Positions 8,293 through 18,878 of a stretch of DNA of 33,456 nt are shown piece by piece. The stretch's first letter is position 1, and each line of letters opens with the position of its first letter. The stretch is from Bacteroidota bacterium (lineage in GTDB: Bacteria > Bacteroidota > Bacteroidia > Bacteroidales > VadinHA17). The stretch covers positions 1 through 33,456 of the forward strand of contig JAKLIJ010000011.1 of assembly GCA_022709665.1 (NCBI GenBank), written 5' to 3'. The notes beneath the pieces were generated by a model, which did not search any database, was not told the origin of the DNA, and was given only the letters and a program-made list of their open reading frames with translations. A program made the position numbers and the translations under genes.

Positions 8293-9879
8293 TTATTTTT
8301 CAGTGTGATTGTTTAAGAATAGTGTATCTCCAATCCTTATGTCGTGGTTCTCCACAATATTAAGCATTTTCTCTGTGGCCTTTATGGCCGATTCAGTCTG
8401 GTCACCATCAAGTCCCTTTGTCCTGAATTCCCTGTTCCTGAAGTTCCATGTTATGACAGTCTCTACCAGGGCATCGGTTTTTCCTCCGGGAGGGATGGAT
8501 ACCTCGTAATCGATAAGCGCAGGAAGTTCCTTTCCCAGCCTGTCGTAGATCACCCTCAGCGCTTTCATGAACGCATCATACTGCCCGTCACCGGATGAGG
8601 TCTCCTGGTAAAGGTTCCCGTCAATTTCGATCTGAACGCTTGCAAATGGTTTCAGACCATAAGAGAGTGAAAGCGAATAGTTTTTTATAAATATTTTGAA
8701 ATTGGTCCTGTCGTTTCCCAGAACATCGGAAATTATGAAAGGCAGATCCTCGGGTGTCACATTCTCCTTCTTATCCCCAAGCTCAATAACACGCTGAGTA
8801 ACCTTTGCGAGGGATTCGGGGTTCAGGTCCAGACCAAATTCTTCAAGGTTCTTCCTGATCGTCGCTTTTCCTGATTGTTTCCCAAGGGCATATTTTCTTT
8901 TCCTCCCGAACCGTTCAGGAAGCAGGTTATTGTAATAAAGGTTGTCCTTTGTATCACCGTCGGCATGAACACCGGAGGTCTGAGTAAATACATTTTCCCC
9001 GATAACAGGCTTGTTTACGGGAACTCTTATCCCGCTGAAAGTCTCTACTATCTTGCTTGCCTTTGTAATCTCAAATTCATTTACACCGGTTTGAGCTCCA
9101 AGCTGATCATGAAGGACCCCGACCACGCTTGAGAGCGGGGCATTTCCTGCCCTTTCACCCAGACCGTTTATTGTTGTATGAACTCCCGTTATGCCGGCTT
9201 TGACTGCTGCAAATATATTTGCCACAGCAAGATCATAATCGTTGTGCGGATGGAAATCGAAGTTTAGTGAAGGATACCTGTCAACCATTTTTTTGCAGAA
9301 GATATATGTCTGATCGGGATTCAGTATGCCGAGCGTATCAGGGAGCATGAATCTTTTTATCCTTTCATCCTTCAGGTTGTCAAGCATGTAGAACACATAA
9401 TCCTCCGAACCTATCATTCCGTTCGACCAGTCTTCAAGGTATATATTTACATGCATCCCGAGGGTTTCAGCTTTCCGGATAATACTCCTTATATCATTTA
9501 CATGCTGCTCAGGTGTCTTGCGCAGTTGTTTTTCGAGATGTCTCAATGATCCCTTGCAGAGCAGATTGATAACTTTACCTCCTGCATCGTGAATCCAGCT
9601 TAATGAAATATCCCCGTCTATAAAACCAAGCACTTCGATCTTCTCCAGCAGGTCATTCCGTCTGGCCCACCTTGTAATCATCTTAAGAGCTTCAATTTCC
9701 CCGGAGGAGACTCTAGCTGAAGCAACCTCGATACGGTCGACTTTCACTTCTTTCAATAAAAACGCCCCAATGTGAAGTTTTTCCACCGGGGTATATGAAA
9801 TACCCTGCATCTGCTCTCCATCCCTGAGAGTGGTATCCATGATTTCGATTCTCATCCTGCTACTATTTAGAAGATTCAA
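8293..9879 (-). CDS. Second alpha-isopropylmalate synthase-type protein, candidate (R)-citramalate synthase
   Basis: An acetyl-CoA-dependent Claisen-type synthase of the LeuA/CimA/homocitrate synthase family. Present are DTTLRDGEQ near residue 15, the metal site FHPHNDYDLAVAN, the signature NGLGERAGNAPL, and QTSGVHADG. A LeuA-type regulatory domain follows from about residue 385. The 528-residue length and motif spacing differ from leuA in the same unit. Homologues in Bacteroides are annotated only as proteins with an alpha-isopropylmalate synthase regulatory domain. Because the unit already has a leuA and no threonine deaminase is seen, a citramalate synthase feeding LeuCD and LeuB is plausible but unproven. 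The start is unclear: 9879 overlaps leuD, whereas an inner ATG at 9855 (MRIEIMD) begins 7 bases after the leuD stop. Confidence 0.85.
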   Translation of the reverse strand: MNLLNSSRMRIEIMDTTLRDGEQMQGISYTPVEKLHIGAFLLKEVKVDRIEVASARVSSGEIEALKMITRWARRNDLLEKIEVLGFIDGDISLSWIHDAGGKVINLLCKGSLRHLEKQLRKTPEQHVNDIRSIIRKAETLGMHVNIYLEDWSNGMIGSEDYVFYMLDNLKDERIKRFMLPDTLGILNPDQTYIFCKKMVDRYPSLNFDFHPHNDYDLAVANIFAAVKAGITGVHTTINGLGERAGNAPLSSVVGVLHDQLGAQTGVNEFEITKASKIVETFSGIRVPVNKPVIGENVFTQTSGVHADGDTKDNLYYNNLLPERFGRKRKYALGKQSGKATIRKNLEEFGLDLNPESLAKVTQRVIELGDKKENVTPEDLPFIISDVLGNDRTNFKIFIKNYSLSLSYGLKPFASVQIEIDGNLYQETSSGDGQYDAFMKALRVIYDRLGKELPALIDYEVSIPPGGKTDALVETVITWNFRNREFRTKGLDGDQTESAIKATEKMLNIVENHDIRIGDTLFLNNHTEK

Positions 9880-10453
9880 ATGCGATGATCAGATCCTTTC
9901 TCGAAAGAAGATAGTCGATGTCATCCAGTCCTTTGAGAAGACATTCCTTTTTGTATGGATTTATATCAAACTGCACCGCATCGCCATCGGGAATTACCGA
10001 AATAACCTGGTTCTCAAGATCTATACTTACTTTCTGAAAGGGATCGGAGCCGATCAGTCGCAACAGCTTCTCAAGGAATTTCTCAGGCACCACTACAGGA
10101 AGCAGTCCGTTGTTGAGTGCATTGTTCCTGAAGATGTCGGCAAAGAAACTCGAGACCACAGCCCGGAATCCATAGTCGTAAATAGCCCAAACGGCGTGTT
10201 CCCTGCTTGACCCGCTTCCGAAATTTTTCCCTGTTACAAGAATCTTCCCTCCGAAAGCCGGATTATTAAGTACAAAATCAGCCTTTATCTGACCTGACTT
10301 GTCGTACCTCCAATCGCGGAACAGGTTCTCCCCGAAGCCTTCCCTTGATGTTGCACTCAGAAACCGTGCAGGGATAATCTGGTCAGTATCAATATTCTCG
10401 AAAGGGAGCGGGACACATGTCGATTCAAGAAGTACAAATTTTTCTTTTGGCAT
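9863..10453 (-). CDS. leuD: 3-isopropylmalate dehydratase small subunit LeuD
   Basis: The swivelling subunit of isopropylmalate isomerase, pairing with LeuC. It has the family motifs PFENIDTDQIIPARFL, the substrate-binding NFGSGSSREHAVWA and the FFADIFRNNALNNGLLPV segment. At 196 residues it is the expected size for bacterial LeuD. It lies 19 bases downstream of leuC and is followed directly by the second synthase gene. If that gene is a citramalate synthase, LeuCD would also isomerise citramalate to 3-methylmalate. Confidence 0.96.
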   Translation of the reverse strand: MPKEKFVLLESTCVPLPFENIDTDQIIPARFLSATSREGFGENLFRDWRYDKSGQIKADFVLNNPAFGGKILVTGKNFGSGSSREHAVWAIYDYGFRAVVSSFFADIFRNNALNNGLLPVVVPEKFLEKLLRLIGSDPFQKVSIDLENQVISVIPDGDAVQFDINPYKKECLLKGLDDIDYLLSRKDLIIAFESSK

Positions 10454-10472
10454 TTTTGAGCTCTTTATGGTT

Positions 10473-11876
10473 TTAAATTATAAACTCACGGGGATCGGTT
10501 ATCTGACCTGTTATTGCAGCGGCAGCTGCAACCAGCGGACTTGCAAGCAGTGTCCTGGCACCCGGCCCCTGGCGGCCTTCAAAATTCCGGTTGGTGGTTG
10601 AAACCGCATATTTTCCAGCTGGTATCTTATCTTCGTTCATAGCCAGGCATGAGGAACAACCAGGCTGTCTCAACTCAAAACCCGCTTCCCGCAGAATGAT
10701 GTCAATTCCCTCGCTTACTGCCTGTCTTTCAACAGCCTTTGATCCGGGTACTATCAGAGCGTTTATTCCGGCAGCTTTCTTCTTACCCCTGACTATCCGG
10801 GCAAACTCCCTCAGGTCCTCTATACGGCCGTTGGTACAGCTTCCCACAAAGACATAGTCCACCGGATGTCCCAGAAGTTTCATTCCCGGTTCAAATCCCA
10901 TGTAGTCGAGAGACTTGAGGAATGAAGCGGTATCTTCGGCCTTTATGTCATTGATCCGGGGTATCGAATCATCGATTGCCATTCCCATACCCGGATTTGT
11001 TCCATAGGTAATCATCGGCCTGATAAGGCTTCCGTCGAATTCGAGCTCCCGGTCAAATACTGCTCCGGGATCACTCTGAAAGTCATTCCATTGACCATGA
11101 AGAAAGTCCGGGGAAAATCCTTCGGGGAAAGAAGGCAGATCCCTGAGATATTTCATTGTAGTGTCATCAGGAGCAATAAGACCCCCGCGTGCTCCCATCT
11201 CGATGCTCATATTGCAAACAGTCATCCTGCCTTCCATGCTGAGTCCCCTAATTACGGAGCCTGCGTATTCGACGAAATATCCTGTTGCTCCACCGGTTGA
11301 TATCCTTGAAATGATGTACATTATCACATCCTTGGCGCTGACACCCTTTCCCAGACTGCCGTTAACAGTAATTCTCATTTTTCCGGGCCGGGGCTGAAGA
11401 ATGCACTGGGTGGCAAGTACCATTTCGACTTCGCTGGTACCTATACCAAAAGCCACCGCACCGAAAGCACCGTGAGTGGAGGTGTGACTGTCGCCGCATA
11501 CTATGGTCATGCCCGGCCGTGTATAGCCAAGTTCCGGACCAATGACGTGGACTATGCCGTTTGAGGAATGATTGAGTCCGAAATACTCTATGCCGTTCTC
11601 ACGGCAGTTTTCTGTAAGACGGTCGACCTGGTTTCTGGATAGTTCATCCTTTATCGGCTTGTCCTGATCCTTTGTCGGTATGTTGTGATCTGCAGTGGCC
11701 AGGGTCCTTTCAGGCATCAAAACAGAGATCCCTCTTTTCCTGAGGCCGTTGAAGGCTTGCGGACTGGTTACCTCATGGATGAAGTGCCTGTCGATGAATA
11801 AGATGTCAGGTCCGTTTTCTACCGACTGTACCACATGCGAGTCCCAGATTTTATCGAATAATGTTTTTGGCTCCAT
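10473..11876 (-). CDS. leuC: 3-isopropylmalate dehydratase large subunit LeuC
   Basis: An aconitase-family protein of 467 residues that carries the [4Fe-4S] cluster. The three cluster cysteines can be placed at C347 (VGSCTNGR), C407 and C410 (PGCSSC). Other signatures are [26 protein letters not shown] and [14 protein letters not shown]. With LeuD it isomerises 2- to 3-isopropylmalate. It starts 6 bases after the leuA stop and is clearly full length. The cluster would make the enzyme oxygen-sensitive. Confidence 0.97.
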   Translation of the reverse strand: MEPKTLFDKIWDSHVVQSVENGPDILFIDRHFIHEVTSPQAFNGLRKRGISVLMPERTLATADHNIPTKDQDKPIKDELSRNQVDRLTENCRENGIEYFGLNHSSNGIVHVIGPELGYTRPGMTIVCGDSHTSTHGAFGAVAFGIGTSEVEMVLATQCILQPRPGKMRITVNGSLGKGVSAKDVIMYIISRISTGGATGYFVEYAGSVIRGLSMEGRMTVCNMSIEMGARGGLIAPDDTTMKYLRDLPSFPEGFSPDFLHGQWNDFQSDPGAVFDRELEFDGSLIRPMITYGTNPGMGMAIDDSIPRINDIKAEDTASFLKSLDYMGFEPGMKLLGHPVDYVFVGSCTNGRIEDLREFARIVRGKKKAAGINALIVPGSKAVERQAVSEGIDIILREAGFELRQPGCSSCLAMNEDKIPAGKYAVSTTNRNFEGRQGPGARTLLASPLVAAAAAITGQITDPREFII

Positions 11877-11882
11877 TAACTT

Positions 11883-13376
11883 CTATTTTATTTTCGATAT
11901 CGCATCGATGAAGGCCTCAACCGAGGCTGTAACAATGTCGGTGTGGGCTGAAAATCCATAATATATCCTGCTGTCATGTTCTATCTGGATATGTACCTTT
12001 CCTATATCATCGCTTCCCCTGGTTATCGCCTGGATAAGGAATTCCTCCAGGTGTACTGTCTTGCTTATAAGCTGCTTTACGGCGGTAAAGGCTGCATCAA
12101 TTGGTCCGTTGCCTGAGGCTGTTGACATGTGAACTTCCCCGTTGATTCTGATACCTACCGTTGCCACAGGTATTGTTGATTTGCCGCAGGTAACCTGAAG
12201 ATTCTCAAGCTTCAGCGATTTTTCACCTGCAAAAACCTCACCCGACAGTATTCTGAGGTCTTCATCATTGATCTCCTTCTTCTTGTCGGCAAGATTCAGA
12301 AACCTGTTGTAGATGTCATCGAGTTCCTCTTTCCCGAAGGTGAACCCCAGGGTTTCGAGCCTGTGGTTGAGGGCTGCCCTTCCGCTTCGTGCGGTGAGTA
12401 TTATCGACGATTCCTTTATCCCCACTTCATGAGGATCGATAATTTCATAATTCTCCCTGTACTTCAGTACTCCGTCCTGATGAATGCCAGAAGAATGGGC
12501 AAAAGCATTTCTTCCCACGATAGCCTTGTTTGCCTGAACAGGCATGCTCATCAGGTTTGAGACCAGCCTGCTGGTGCTGAATATCAGTTTCGAATTGATG
12601 TCGGTTTTCAGGTTCATCGAATGGTGGCTCTTTAGAATCATTGCCACTTCCTCGAGAGAGGTGTTGCCTGCTCTTTCACCAATACCATTCATGGTAACTT
12701 CAACCTGCCGTGCTCCGTTAAGTACTCCCATAACAGTGTTGGCAGTTGCCATTCCAAGATCGTTATGGCAATGAGTGGAAATGACCGCTTTATCAATATT
12801 CTTTACATTTTCAACAAGATACCTGATCTTGGCTCCATACTCTTCGGGAAGGCAATACCCTGTGGTGTCGGGGATGTTTACAACTGTCGCTCCGGCCTTA
12901 ATAACTGCCTCTATTACCTTTGCGAGGTATTCATTTTCGCTCCTGCCTGCATCCTCCGCATAGAACTCGACGTCCTCCACAAATTTCCTGGCGTATTTCA
13001 CCGCATCTACAGCTCTTTTCAGAATCTCCTCGGGCGTAGTTCTGATCTTGTATTTAATATGAAAGGGGGAAGTACCTATTCCTGTATGGATTCTTTTTCT
13101 TTTTGCATACTGGAGAGCTTCGGCAGCTACTTCAATATCCTTTTTCACCGCTCTTGTGAGAGCGCAAATCACCGGATTTGAAATGGCTTTGGAGATTTCC
13201 ACCACCGATCTGAAGTCGCCCGGGCTGGAGATGGGGAAGCCTGATTCAATAATATCCACCCCCAGGGCTTCAAGCGCCCTGGCCACCTGTATTTTTTCAA
13301 CTGTATTCAGCTGACAGCCGGGCACCTGTTCTCCATCGCGGAGGGTTGTGTCGAAGATGTATACCTTTTCTTCCAT
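11883..13376 (-). CDS. leuA: 2-isopropylmalate synthase LeuA
   Basis: Condenses acetyl-CoA with 2-oxoisovalerate, the first committed step to leucine. The catalytic TIM barrel (about 1-270) has [12 protein letters not shown], the metal site [14 protein letters not shown], and [24 protein letters not shown] lies in the linker. The C-terminal part (from about 360) is the LeuA allosteric dimer domain, with SASGNGP-like turn residues at [12 protein letters not shown], expected to bind leucine. The 497-residue length is typical of short-form LeuA. It lies 22 bases after ilvC. Compared with the second synthase at 8293-9879, this copy is the better match to a true LeuA. Confidence 0.95.
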   Translation of the reverse strand: MEEKVYIFDTTLRDGEQVPGCQLNTVEKIQVARALEALGVDIIESGFPISSPGDFRSVVEISKAISNPVICALTRAVKKDIEVAAEALQYAKRKRIHTGIGTSPFHIKYKIRTTPEEILKRAVDAVKYARKFVEDVEFYAEDAGRSENEYLAKVIEAVIKAGATVVNIPDTTGYCLPEEYGAKIRYLVENVKNIDKAVISTHCHNDLGMATANTVMGVLNGARQVEVTMNGIGERAGNTSLEEVAMILKSHHSMNLKTDINSKLIFSTSRLVSNLMSMPVQANKAIVGRNAFAHSSGIHQDGVLKYRENYEIIDPHEVGIKESSIILTARSGRAALNHRLETLGFTFGKEELDDIYNRFLNLADKKKEINDEDLRILSGEVFAGEKSLKLENLQVTCGKSTIPVATVGIRINGEVHMSTASGNGPIDAAFTAVKQLISKTVHLEEFLIQAITRGSDDIGKVHIQIEHDSRIYYGFSAHTDIVTASVEAFIDAISKIK

Positions 13377-13398
13377 AATAATTATTATTGTTTGATTA

Positions 13399-14448
13399 TC
13401 ACTTTTTTACGGGCCTGAGCTTTCTTACGGCAGCTCCGGTCCTCCACAGTTCTGAATTGCCAAGTTCCGACAATTCCGCATTTAACAATTCCTTGTAGTC
13501 CGGTAATCCTGTTGACTGAAGCACCCTGACACACTCTTCGCCCGATTTTACTTTTTTGTAAAGATCCTTGAACACCGGAAGGGTGGCCTCCATGAACTTC
13601 GGACGCCAGTCGAGGGCTCCGCGCTGAGCCGTGGCACTGCAGTTCGAGTACATCCAGTCCATTCCCTTTTCGTCAACCAGCCTGATCAGACTTTGTGTCA
13701 GTTCTTCAACTGTCTCGTTAAAAGCTTCTGACGGGGAATGACCGTTCTCACGAAGAACCCTGTACTGGGCATCCATGATACCGGCAAGAGCTCCCATCAG
13801 AACTCCGCGCTCCCCGGTAAGGTCGGAATATACTTCCTTCTCAAAGGTGGTCGGGAAAAGATAACCTGATCCTATTGCTATTCCAAGAGCAAGAATACGG
13901 TCGCCGGCCCTTCCTGTAAAGTCCTGAAATACAGAAAAGCTCGAGTTAATACCGGCGCCGGCCAGGAAATTCCTCCTTACGCTTGTTCCCGAACCCTTTG
14001 GCGCACAAAGGATCACATCAATGTTGGCAGGAGGGATAACTCCCGTATGCTCCTTGTAGGTGATTGAGAATCCATGGGAGAAGTACAGTGCATCTCCTTC
14101 ATTGAGGCATGGCTTGATCCTGGGCCACAGTATCCTCTGGGCTGCATCTGAAACAAGATACTGGATGATAGTACCCCTGCGGGCTGCTTCATCCACATCG
14201 AAAAGTGTCTCGCCGGGAACAAAGCCGTCAGCCACTGCCTTATCCCAGTCGGCTTTGAATCCGGGGGCCTGACCAATTATCACGTTAATGCCGTTGTCTT
14301 TCATATTAAGAGCCTGGGCAGGTCCCTGAACACCATAACCAATAATAGCTATGGTCTCATTCTTAAGTACTTCGCGAGCCTTTGCAAGAGTGAATTCTTC
14401 CCTCGTTACAACATCTTCAAGAATTCCTCCAAAATCGATTTTTGCCAT
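13399..14448 (-). CDS. ilvC: Ketol-acid reductoisomerase IlvC, class I, with atypical cofactor loop
   Basis: Isomerises and reduces acetolactate (valine and leucine branch) or acetohydroxybutyrate (isoleucine branch). The Rossmann motif GYGVQG is at 37-42. The knotted C-terminal domain carries the metal-binding acidic motif YSDLTGERG and the downstream [10 protein letters not shown]. Length 349 fits class I. The loop after the second beta strand, which sets NADPH or NADH preference, reads [13 protein letters not shown] (59-71) instead of the usual Bacteroidota GQRKGSKSW type. The arginine and serine that contact the 2'-phosphate are absent and an aspartate is added. NADH use is therefore possible; this is inference. 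It sits between ilvN and leuA. Confidence 0.95.
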   Translation of the reverse strand: MAKIDFGGILEDVVTREEFTLAKAREVLKNETIAIIGYGVQGPAQALNMKDNGINVIIGQAPGFKADWDKAVADGFVPGETLFDVDEAARRGTIIQYLVSDAAQRILWPRIKPCLNEGDALYFSHGFSITYKEHTGVIPPANIDVILCAPKGSGTSVRRNFLAGAGINSSFSVFQDFTGRAGDRILALGIAIGSGYLFPTTFEKEVYSDLTGERGVLMGALAGIMDAQYRVLRENGHSPSEAFNETVEELTQSLIRLVDEKGMDWMYSNCSATAQRGALDWRPKFMEATLPVFKDLYKKVKSGEECVRVLQSTGLPDYKELLNAELSELGNSELWRTGAAVRKLRPVKK

Positions 14449-14515
14449 GATGATAGTTTTTGTTTGATTTATTTCGTGTTAATTCCTAGTTATACTTTTC
14501 TGTTCCGTGACCGGA

Positions 14516-15079
14516 TTAGTTAAATGATTCAGGATCACCGGGCCTCTGCCTGTTAGCCTGGTCCATCTCTTCAAGGTAGGCATTCAGTTCCTTCACCTGC
14601 CTTGTAATGGCAACTCTTCCCGACCTTACAAACTGAAGAACGCCGCAGGGCTCAAGCAGATGCAAAAGGTCGTTGATCTGCGACTTGTGGCCGGTCCTTT
14701 CGATAACCATAAACTCGGGGTGAACCTCAAGTATCCGGGCATTATGGTCACGGACAATACGGTCAATGAGATTTCCCGACATAAGGCCCGTGGTCCTTAC
14801 TTTATAAAGCGCCAGTTCCTGATATATGATCTCATCGGAGGTGTGGACAAAGACCTTGAGAACTTCAACAATCTTCTGCATCTGCTTTACCACCTTCTGA
14901 ACCATTTCGGGAGTGGTTCTGACAACAAGAGTCAGTATTTGCACTCCTTTTACTGCAGATTCTGAAGCTGTTATGCTTTCAATGTTAATCTGCCTCCTTG
15001 TAAGGATTATCGTGATCTGGTTCATTATCCCGATATGGTCTTCCGAAAAGAGTGATATTGTAAATTCCTGTGTGTTCAT
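14516..15079 (-). CDS. ilvN: Acetolactate synthase small (regulatory) subunit
   Basis: The regulatory subunit that activates IlvB and confers valine feedback. The N-terminal ACT domain (about 5-80) begins FTISLFSEDHIGIMNQI with the ligand-binding turn region RRQINIESITASES. The C-terminal half holds VRDHNARILEVHPEFMVIERTGH, typical of the AHAS small-subunit C domain. Length 187 is normal. It is 79 bases downstream of ilvB; that gap contains a palindromic repeat. The gene could equally be called ilvH. Confidence 0.93.
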   Translation of the reverse strand: MNTQEFTISLFSEDHIGIMNQITIILTRRQINIESITASESAVKGVQILTLVVRTTPEMVQKVVKQMQKIVEVLKVFVHTSDEIIYQELALYKVRTTGLMSGNLIDRIVRDHNARILEVHPEFMVIERTGHKSQINDLLHLLEPCGVLQFVRSGRVAITRQVKELNAYLEEMDQANRQRPGDPESFN

Positions 15080-15106
15080 AGTTTCTATTTTTCTTTTTTA
15101 ATCCTT

Positions 15107-15146
15107 ACCCCCTGAAAGGAGCGTTCACCCATTCCCCTGAAGGGGA
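15107..15146. repeat. Intergenic palindromic repeat between ilvB and ilvN
   Basis: Two related GC-rich units, ACCCCCTGAAAGGA and TTCCCCTGAAGGGGA, lie 12 bases apart in an otherwise AT-rich gap. The second is a near-perfect palindrome, CCCCTGAAGGGG (15134-15145). Such CCCCTNNAGGGG units recur between genes in many Bacteroidota, as far as I recall. It could fold in the ilvBN mRNA. Function is unknown. Confidence 0.4.
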
Positions 15147-15158
15147 TTCTGAAGCATT

Positions 15159-16901
15159 CTATTTATATGTAAGTGTAACTTCCGAAACCGAAGCCCCCGG
15201 TTCAATCATAGGCAGAACATTGGCCTCCCTGTCGATCCTGACATCAAGGATAAATGGCCCTTCGGCATCAAGCATCTCTTTCACTGAATCCTTCAGATCC
15301 TCCCTTTCAGAAACAGTTTTTGCAGGAATGCCATAGGCTCCGGCAATGGTAACAAAGTCAGGATTGACCAGCTCCGTGGATGCATACCGCTTTGAAAAGA
15401 ACATATCCTGCCACTGCCTTACCATGCCGAGAAATCCATTGTTCAGTATTATAAGCTTTACGGCTATTCCGTAATGAAGTATCGTTCCAAGTTCCTGGAT
15501 GGTCATCTGGAAGCCTCCGTCGCCTATAAAGGCAACGACCTGCTTTTCCGGCTTTCCCACCTTTGCTCCGATAGAGGCGGGAAGCCCGAATCCCATGGTT
15601 CCCATGCCTCCCGAAGTAACCAGACTGTTGGGATTGGAGAACTTAAAATATCTTGCAACCGACATCTGGTTCTGTCCCACGTCGGTCACAGCTATGGCAT
15701 CGCCCTTTGTTAATTCGGAAACCAGGCTTATCACTTCTCCCATCTTGATCTCGCCACCTGCAGGCACCGTCTCAGGCTTAATTACCTTCTCGCTTTCGGT
15801 CCTGTCGAGGATCCTGAATTCCCTGATCCAGTTCTCGTGAGTCCCTTTGTTCACAAGAGGGATCAGGTGCCTGAGGACGTCGCGTGCATCGTTATTTATT
15901 TCAAGATCGACCGTTACGTTCTTATTGATCTCAGCCTCATCGATCTCTATATGAATGATCCTTGCATTTTTTGCATATTTCTTCAGGTTGCCAGTTACCC
16001 TGTCGTCGAAACGCATTCCGACAGCAATTATCAGGTCGGCTTCGTTTGTAAGGAGGTTGGGCGCATAATTCCCGTGCATGCCGACGAAACCCGCATAAAG
16101 CCTGTGTGCTGTGGGGAATGCAGAAAGACCGAGCAGTGTAAGGGCAACAGGTATCTCCGCTTTTTCTGCAAACTGAAGCAGTTCCTTTTCCGCTCCGGAG
16201 ATAAGCACTCCGTGGCCGGCCAGAATAAGTGGCTTCTCCGCATGGTTGATCATAATGGCTGCCGATTCTATAGCCCTTGTCCTCAACGGCAGATCAGGAT
16301 TATAGCTTCGCAGGTAATTGCATTTGCTGTACCTGAAATCCAGCTTTTCAAACTGGGCGTCCTTTGTAATGTCGATCAATACAGGCCCCGGCCTTCCGGT
16401 TCGCGCTATGAAAAACGCTTTTGCCAGCGTCTCAGGAATATCCTTGGCCTTCTTTACCTGAGCGTTCCACTTGGTTACCGGCATCGATACTCCTATTATA
16501 TCCGTCTCCTGGAAAGCATCAGTTCCGATAAGATTCGAAACCACCTGGGCAGTAATGAATACCATCGGAACGGAATCGAGGTAGGCATTTGCTATACCCG
16601 TAATCAGATTTGTTGCTCCGGGTCCTGAAGTGGCAAAACAGATACCCGGTTTCCCGGTTACCATGGCGTAGGCTTGGGCTGCATGTGCGGCACCCTGCTC
16701 ATGGCGCGTCAGAAAATGGTGGAGCTGGTCCTGATAATCAAGGAGTTTGTCATAAACAGGCATTATTGCACCACCGGGATAGCCGAAAATAGTATCGACT
16801 CCTTCCTCAACCAGAACCCTTAATATGGCCTCAGCGCCGGTAATAGTCTCATGTCCGTTAGTCTTTTCAGCTACTTTTTCCTTTTCTTTTTTTGTCTTCA
16901 T
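15159..16901 (-). CDS. ilvB: Acetolactate synthase large (catalytic) subunit IlvB
   Basis: A thiamine diphosphate enzyme that makes acetolactate or acetohydroxybutyrate. E68 in LTRHEQGAAHAAQAYA is the glutamate that activates the cofactor. The ThDP/Mg motif starts GDGGFQMT and ends LNNGFLGMVRQWQ. The FAD-binding middle domain includes GMRFDDRVTGN. From the start chosen here the protein is 580 residues, within the usual range. The frame stays open to an upstream ATG at 16997 that would overlap ilvD by 20 bases. The start at 16901 (MKTKKEKEKV) is preferred because the conserved part, ITGAEAILRVL, begins about 20 residues later and the added N-terminus resembles no family member known to me. Confidence 0.94.
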   Translation of the reverse strand: MKTKKEKEKVAEKTNGHETITGAEAILRVLVEEGVDTIFGYPGGAIMPVYDKLLDYQDQLHHFLTRHEQGAAHAAQAYAMVTGKPGICFATSGPGATNLITGIANAYLDSVPMVFITAQVVSNLIGTDAFQETDIIGVSMPVTKWNAQVKKAKDIPETLAKAFFIARTGRPGPVLIDITKDAQFEKLDFRYSKCNYLRSYNPDLPLRTRAIESAAIMINHAEKPLILAGHGVLISGAEKELLQFAEKAEIPVALTLLGLSAFPTAHRLYAGFVGMHGNYAPNLLTNEADLIIAVGMRFDDRVTGNLKKYAKNARIIHIEIDEAEINKNVTVDLEINNDARDVLRHLIPLVNKGTHENWIREFRILDRTESEKVIKPETVPAGGEIKMGEVISLVSELTKGDAIAVTDVGQNQMSVARYFKFSNPNSLVTSGGMGTMGFGLPASIGAKVGKPEKQVVAFIGDGGFQMTIQELGTILHYGIAVKLIILNNGFLGMVRQWQDMFFSKRYASTELVNPDFVTIAGAYGIPAKTVSEREDLKDSVKEMLDAEGPFILDVRIDREANVLPMIEPGASVSEVTLTYK

Positions 16902-16977
16902 CTGACTCTGTTTATCATATAAATATATCCTGAATACCTGCCCTACCTGTTGCCAGAAACCGGCAACCCTCTTGTTT

Positions 16978-18804
16978 TCAAATAATCCTGACAGCACCCT
17001 TGTCGGCTGAACTCACCATTTTAGCATAAGCTTTCAGTGAAGATGGTATTTCCCTCTTTCTGGTCTCAGGACTGAAAGCTTTTTCTCCCTTCAGTTTTTC
17101 TTCCTTCTTTCTGATTTCGAGTTCCTCATCGGAAAGACTTACTCGTATTTTTCTCGACTTAACATCAATTTCAATTATGTCGCCGTTCCGTATCAGTGCA
17201 ATTTCACCTTCCGCAGCGGCTTCCGGCGACACATGACCCACCGACAACCCGGATGTGCCTCCTGAAAACCTTCCGTCGGTTATAAGTGCACATTTCTTGT
17301 CGAGCATCCTTGACTTCAGATAGGAGGTAGGGTAGAGCATCTCCTGCATCCCGGGGCCTCCCCTCGGCCCTTCATAACGGATTACCACGGCATCGCCCTG
17401 CTTTACCGCCCCCCCAAGTATTCCTTCAGAAGCATTTTCCTGAGATTCAAACACGACGGCAGGTCCCCTGAATGTGAGAAGTGATGGATCTATCCCGGCA
17501 GTTTTTACTATACATCCGTTACGTGCTATATTGCCGTAGAGCACTGCAAGCCCTCCGTCGCTGTTATATGCATTTTCCCTGTTCCTGATACAACCTCCGA
17601 TCCTGTCGGCATCAGGCCTGTCATAGTAAGTGCTCTGGGAACCCATCTCCAGGCTCCTTTTATTGGCAGGAGCGCTGAGCCAGTAATCCCACGCTTCGGG
17701 CTTAACCCTGCTGCTCATTATGTCCCATTCGGTTATTGCCTCATGAAGAGAGGGATAGTCGACTCTTTTTACCGATCCCTCGATAAGATTATTCCTTTCA
17801 AGTTCACCCATTATCGAGAGTATTCCGCCTGCCCTGTTAACATCCTGGACGTGGTAATGTGAGCTTGGAGCCACTTTGCAGATGTTTGGGACCCTCCTCG
17901 AAAGCTCATCGATATCCTTCATCGTGAAGTCAACGCCGGCTTCCCGGGCAACAGCCAGAAGATGAAGAACAGTATTGGTTGAACCGCCCATTGCTATGTC
18001 GAGCGACATGGCATTCAGGAAAGCCTTCCTTGTAGCGATCGATCGTGGAAGGACACTTTCATCACCTTCGTAATAATACCTTTTTGTCATGTCAACAACA
18101 AGCTTCGCCGCTTTTTCAAACAGCTTAAGCCTGTTCGAGTGTGTGGCAAGAATGGTCCCGTTTCCGGGCAATGCAAGCCCAAGAGCTTCAACCAGGCAGT
18201 TCATCGAATTGGCAGTGAACATACCCGAACAGGATCCGCAGGTAGGACAGGCAGACATTTCCATCTCCCTCAATTCCCTGTCGGCAACCGACTCATCGGC
18301 CGCCGATACCATTGCATCGATAAGGTCAATGTCCCTGTTCCTGAAATTGCCCGCTTCCATCGGACCGCCTGAAACAAAAAGCGCCGGGATATTAAGCCTC
18401 ATGGCAGCCATAAGCATTCCGGGTGTGATCTTGTCGCAGTTGCTTATGCAGATCATTGCATCAGCCCGGTGTGCATTGCAGACGTATTCCACACTGTCGG
18501 CAATAATCTCTCTCGAGGGAAGGGAATAAAGCATTCCCTCATGGCCCATTGCAATACCGTCGTCTATCGCGATGGTGTTGAATTCGGCTGCAAAAAATCC
18601 CTGCTCCTCTATCAGCTTCTTTACTTTCTGACCAATACCGTGAAGATGAACATGCCCGGGAACGAACTGGGAAAAGGAATTAACCACTGCAATCACCGGT
18701 TTCCCAAATTGCTCCTCCTTCATCCCGTTTGCCCTCCAGAGACTTCTTGCCCCTGCCATATTCCTTCCGCTTATTGTCCGCGCACTTCTCAGCTGAATCT
18801 TCAT
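16978..18804 (-). CDS. ilvD: Dihydroxy-acid dehydratase IlvD
   Basis: Dehydrates dihydroxyisovalerate and dihydroxymethylvalerate to the 2-oxo acids. Cluster cysteines C123 ([11 protein letters not shown]) and C192 ([17 protein letters not shown]) are present. Near residue 42 the sequence is [14 protein letters not shown], as in E. coli IlvD, without the extra cysteine found in the [2Fe-2S] type, so an oxygen-labile [4Fe-4S] cluster is likely. C-terminal motifs [23 protein letters not shown] are intact. Length 608 is typical. It is the first structural gene after the ilv leader and attenuator (18819-18952). Confidence 0.96.
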   Translation of the reverse strand: MKIQLRSARTISGRNMAGARSLWRANGMKEEQFGKPVIAVVNSFSQFVPGHVHLHGIGQKVKKLIEEQGFFAAEFNTIAIDDGIAMGHEGMLYSLPSREIIADSVEYVCNAHRADAMICISNCDKITPGMLMAAMRLNIPALFVSGGPMEAGNFRNRDIDLIDAMVSAADESVADRELREMEMSACPTCGSCSGMFTANSMNCLVEALGLALPGNGTILATHSNRLKLFEKAAKLVVDMTKRYYYEGDESVLPRSIATRKAFLNAMSLDIAMGGSTNTVLHLLAVAREAGVDFTMKDIDELSRRVPNICKVAPSSHYHVQDVNRAGGILSIMGELERNNLIEGSVKRVDYPSLHEAITEWDIMSSRVKPEAWDYWLSAPANKRSLEMGSQSTYYDRPDADRIGGCIRNRENAYNSDGGLAVLYGNIARNGCIVKTAGIDPSLLTFRGPAVVFESQENASEGILGGAVKQGDAVVIRYEGPRGGPGMQEMLYPTSYLKSRMLDKKCALITDGRFSGGTSGLSVGHVSPEAAAEGEIALIRNGDIIEIDVKSRKIRVSLSDEELEIRKKEEKLKGEKAFSPETRKREIPSSLKAYAKMVSSADKGAVRII

Positions 18805-18818
18805 AATTATCAGTTGTT

Positions 18819-18853
18819 AAAAAAAAAAGCTTCCCGGTCGATCCGGAAAGCTT
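18819..18853 (-). terminator. ilv-leu operon attenuator terminator
   Basis: On the minus strand AAGCTTTCCGG, loop ATCGA, CCGGGAAGCTT is followed by a run of about ten T. The 11-pair stem has one mismatch or wobble. It lies only 15 bases upstream of the ilvD ATG, between the leader peptide and the first gene. Its 5' arm plus loop (18839-18849) can alternatively pair with 18879-18889. Confidence 0.9.
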
Positions 18854-18878
18854 ATTATACCTGTCTTGATACATACTA

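Noticed and set aside
15837..16628. Long plus-strand frame of 263 codons opposite ilvB
   Set aside because: It lies wholly inside the clearly coding ilvB on the other strand and has no family resemblance; it is an antisense shadow.
16902..16997. Longer ilvB start at 16997, overlapping ilvD
   Set aside because: The extra 32 residues do not resemble the family and the start at 16901 places the conserved N-terminus normally.
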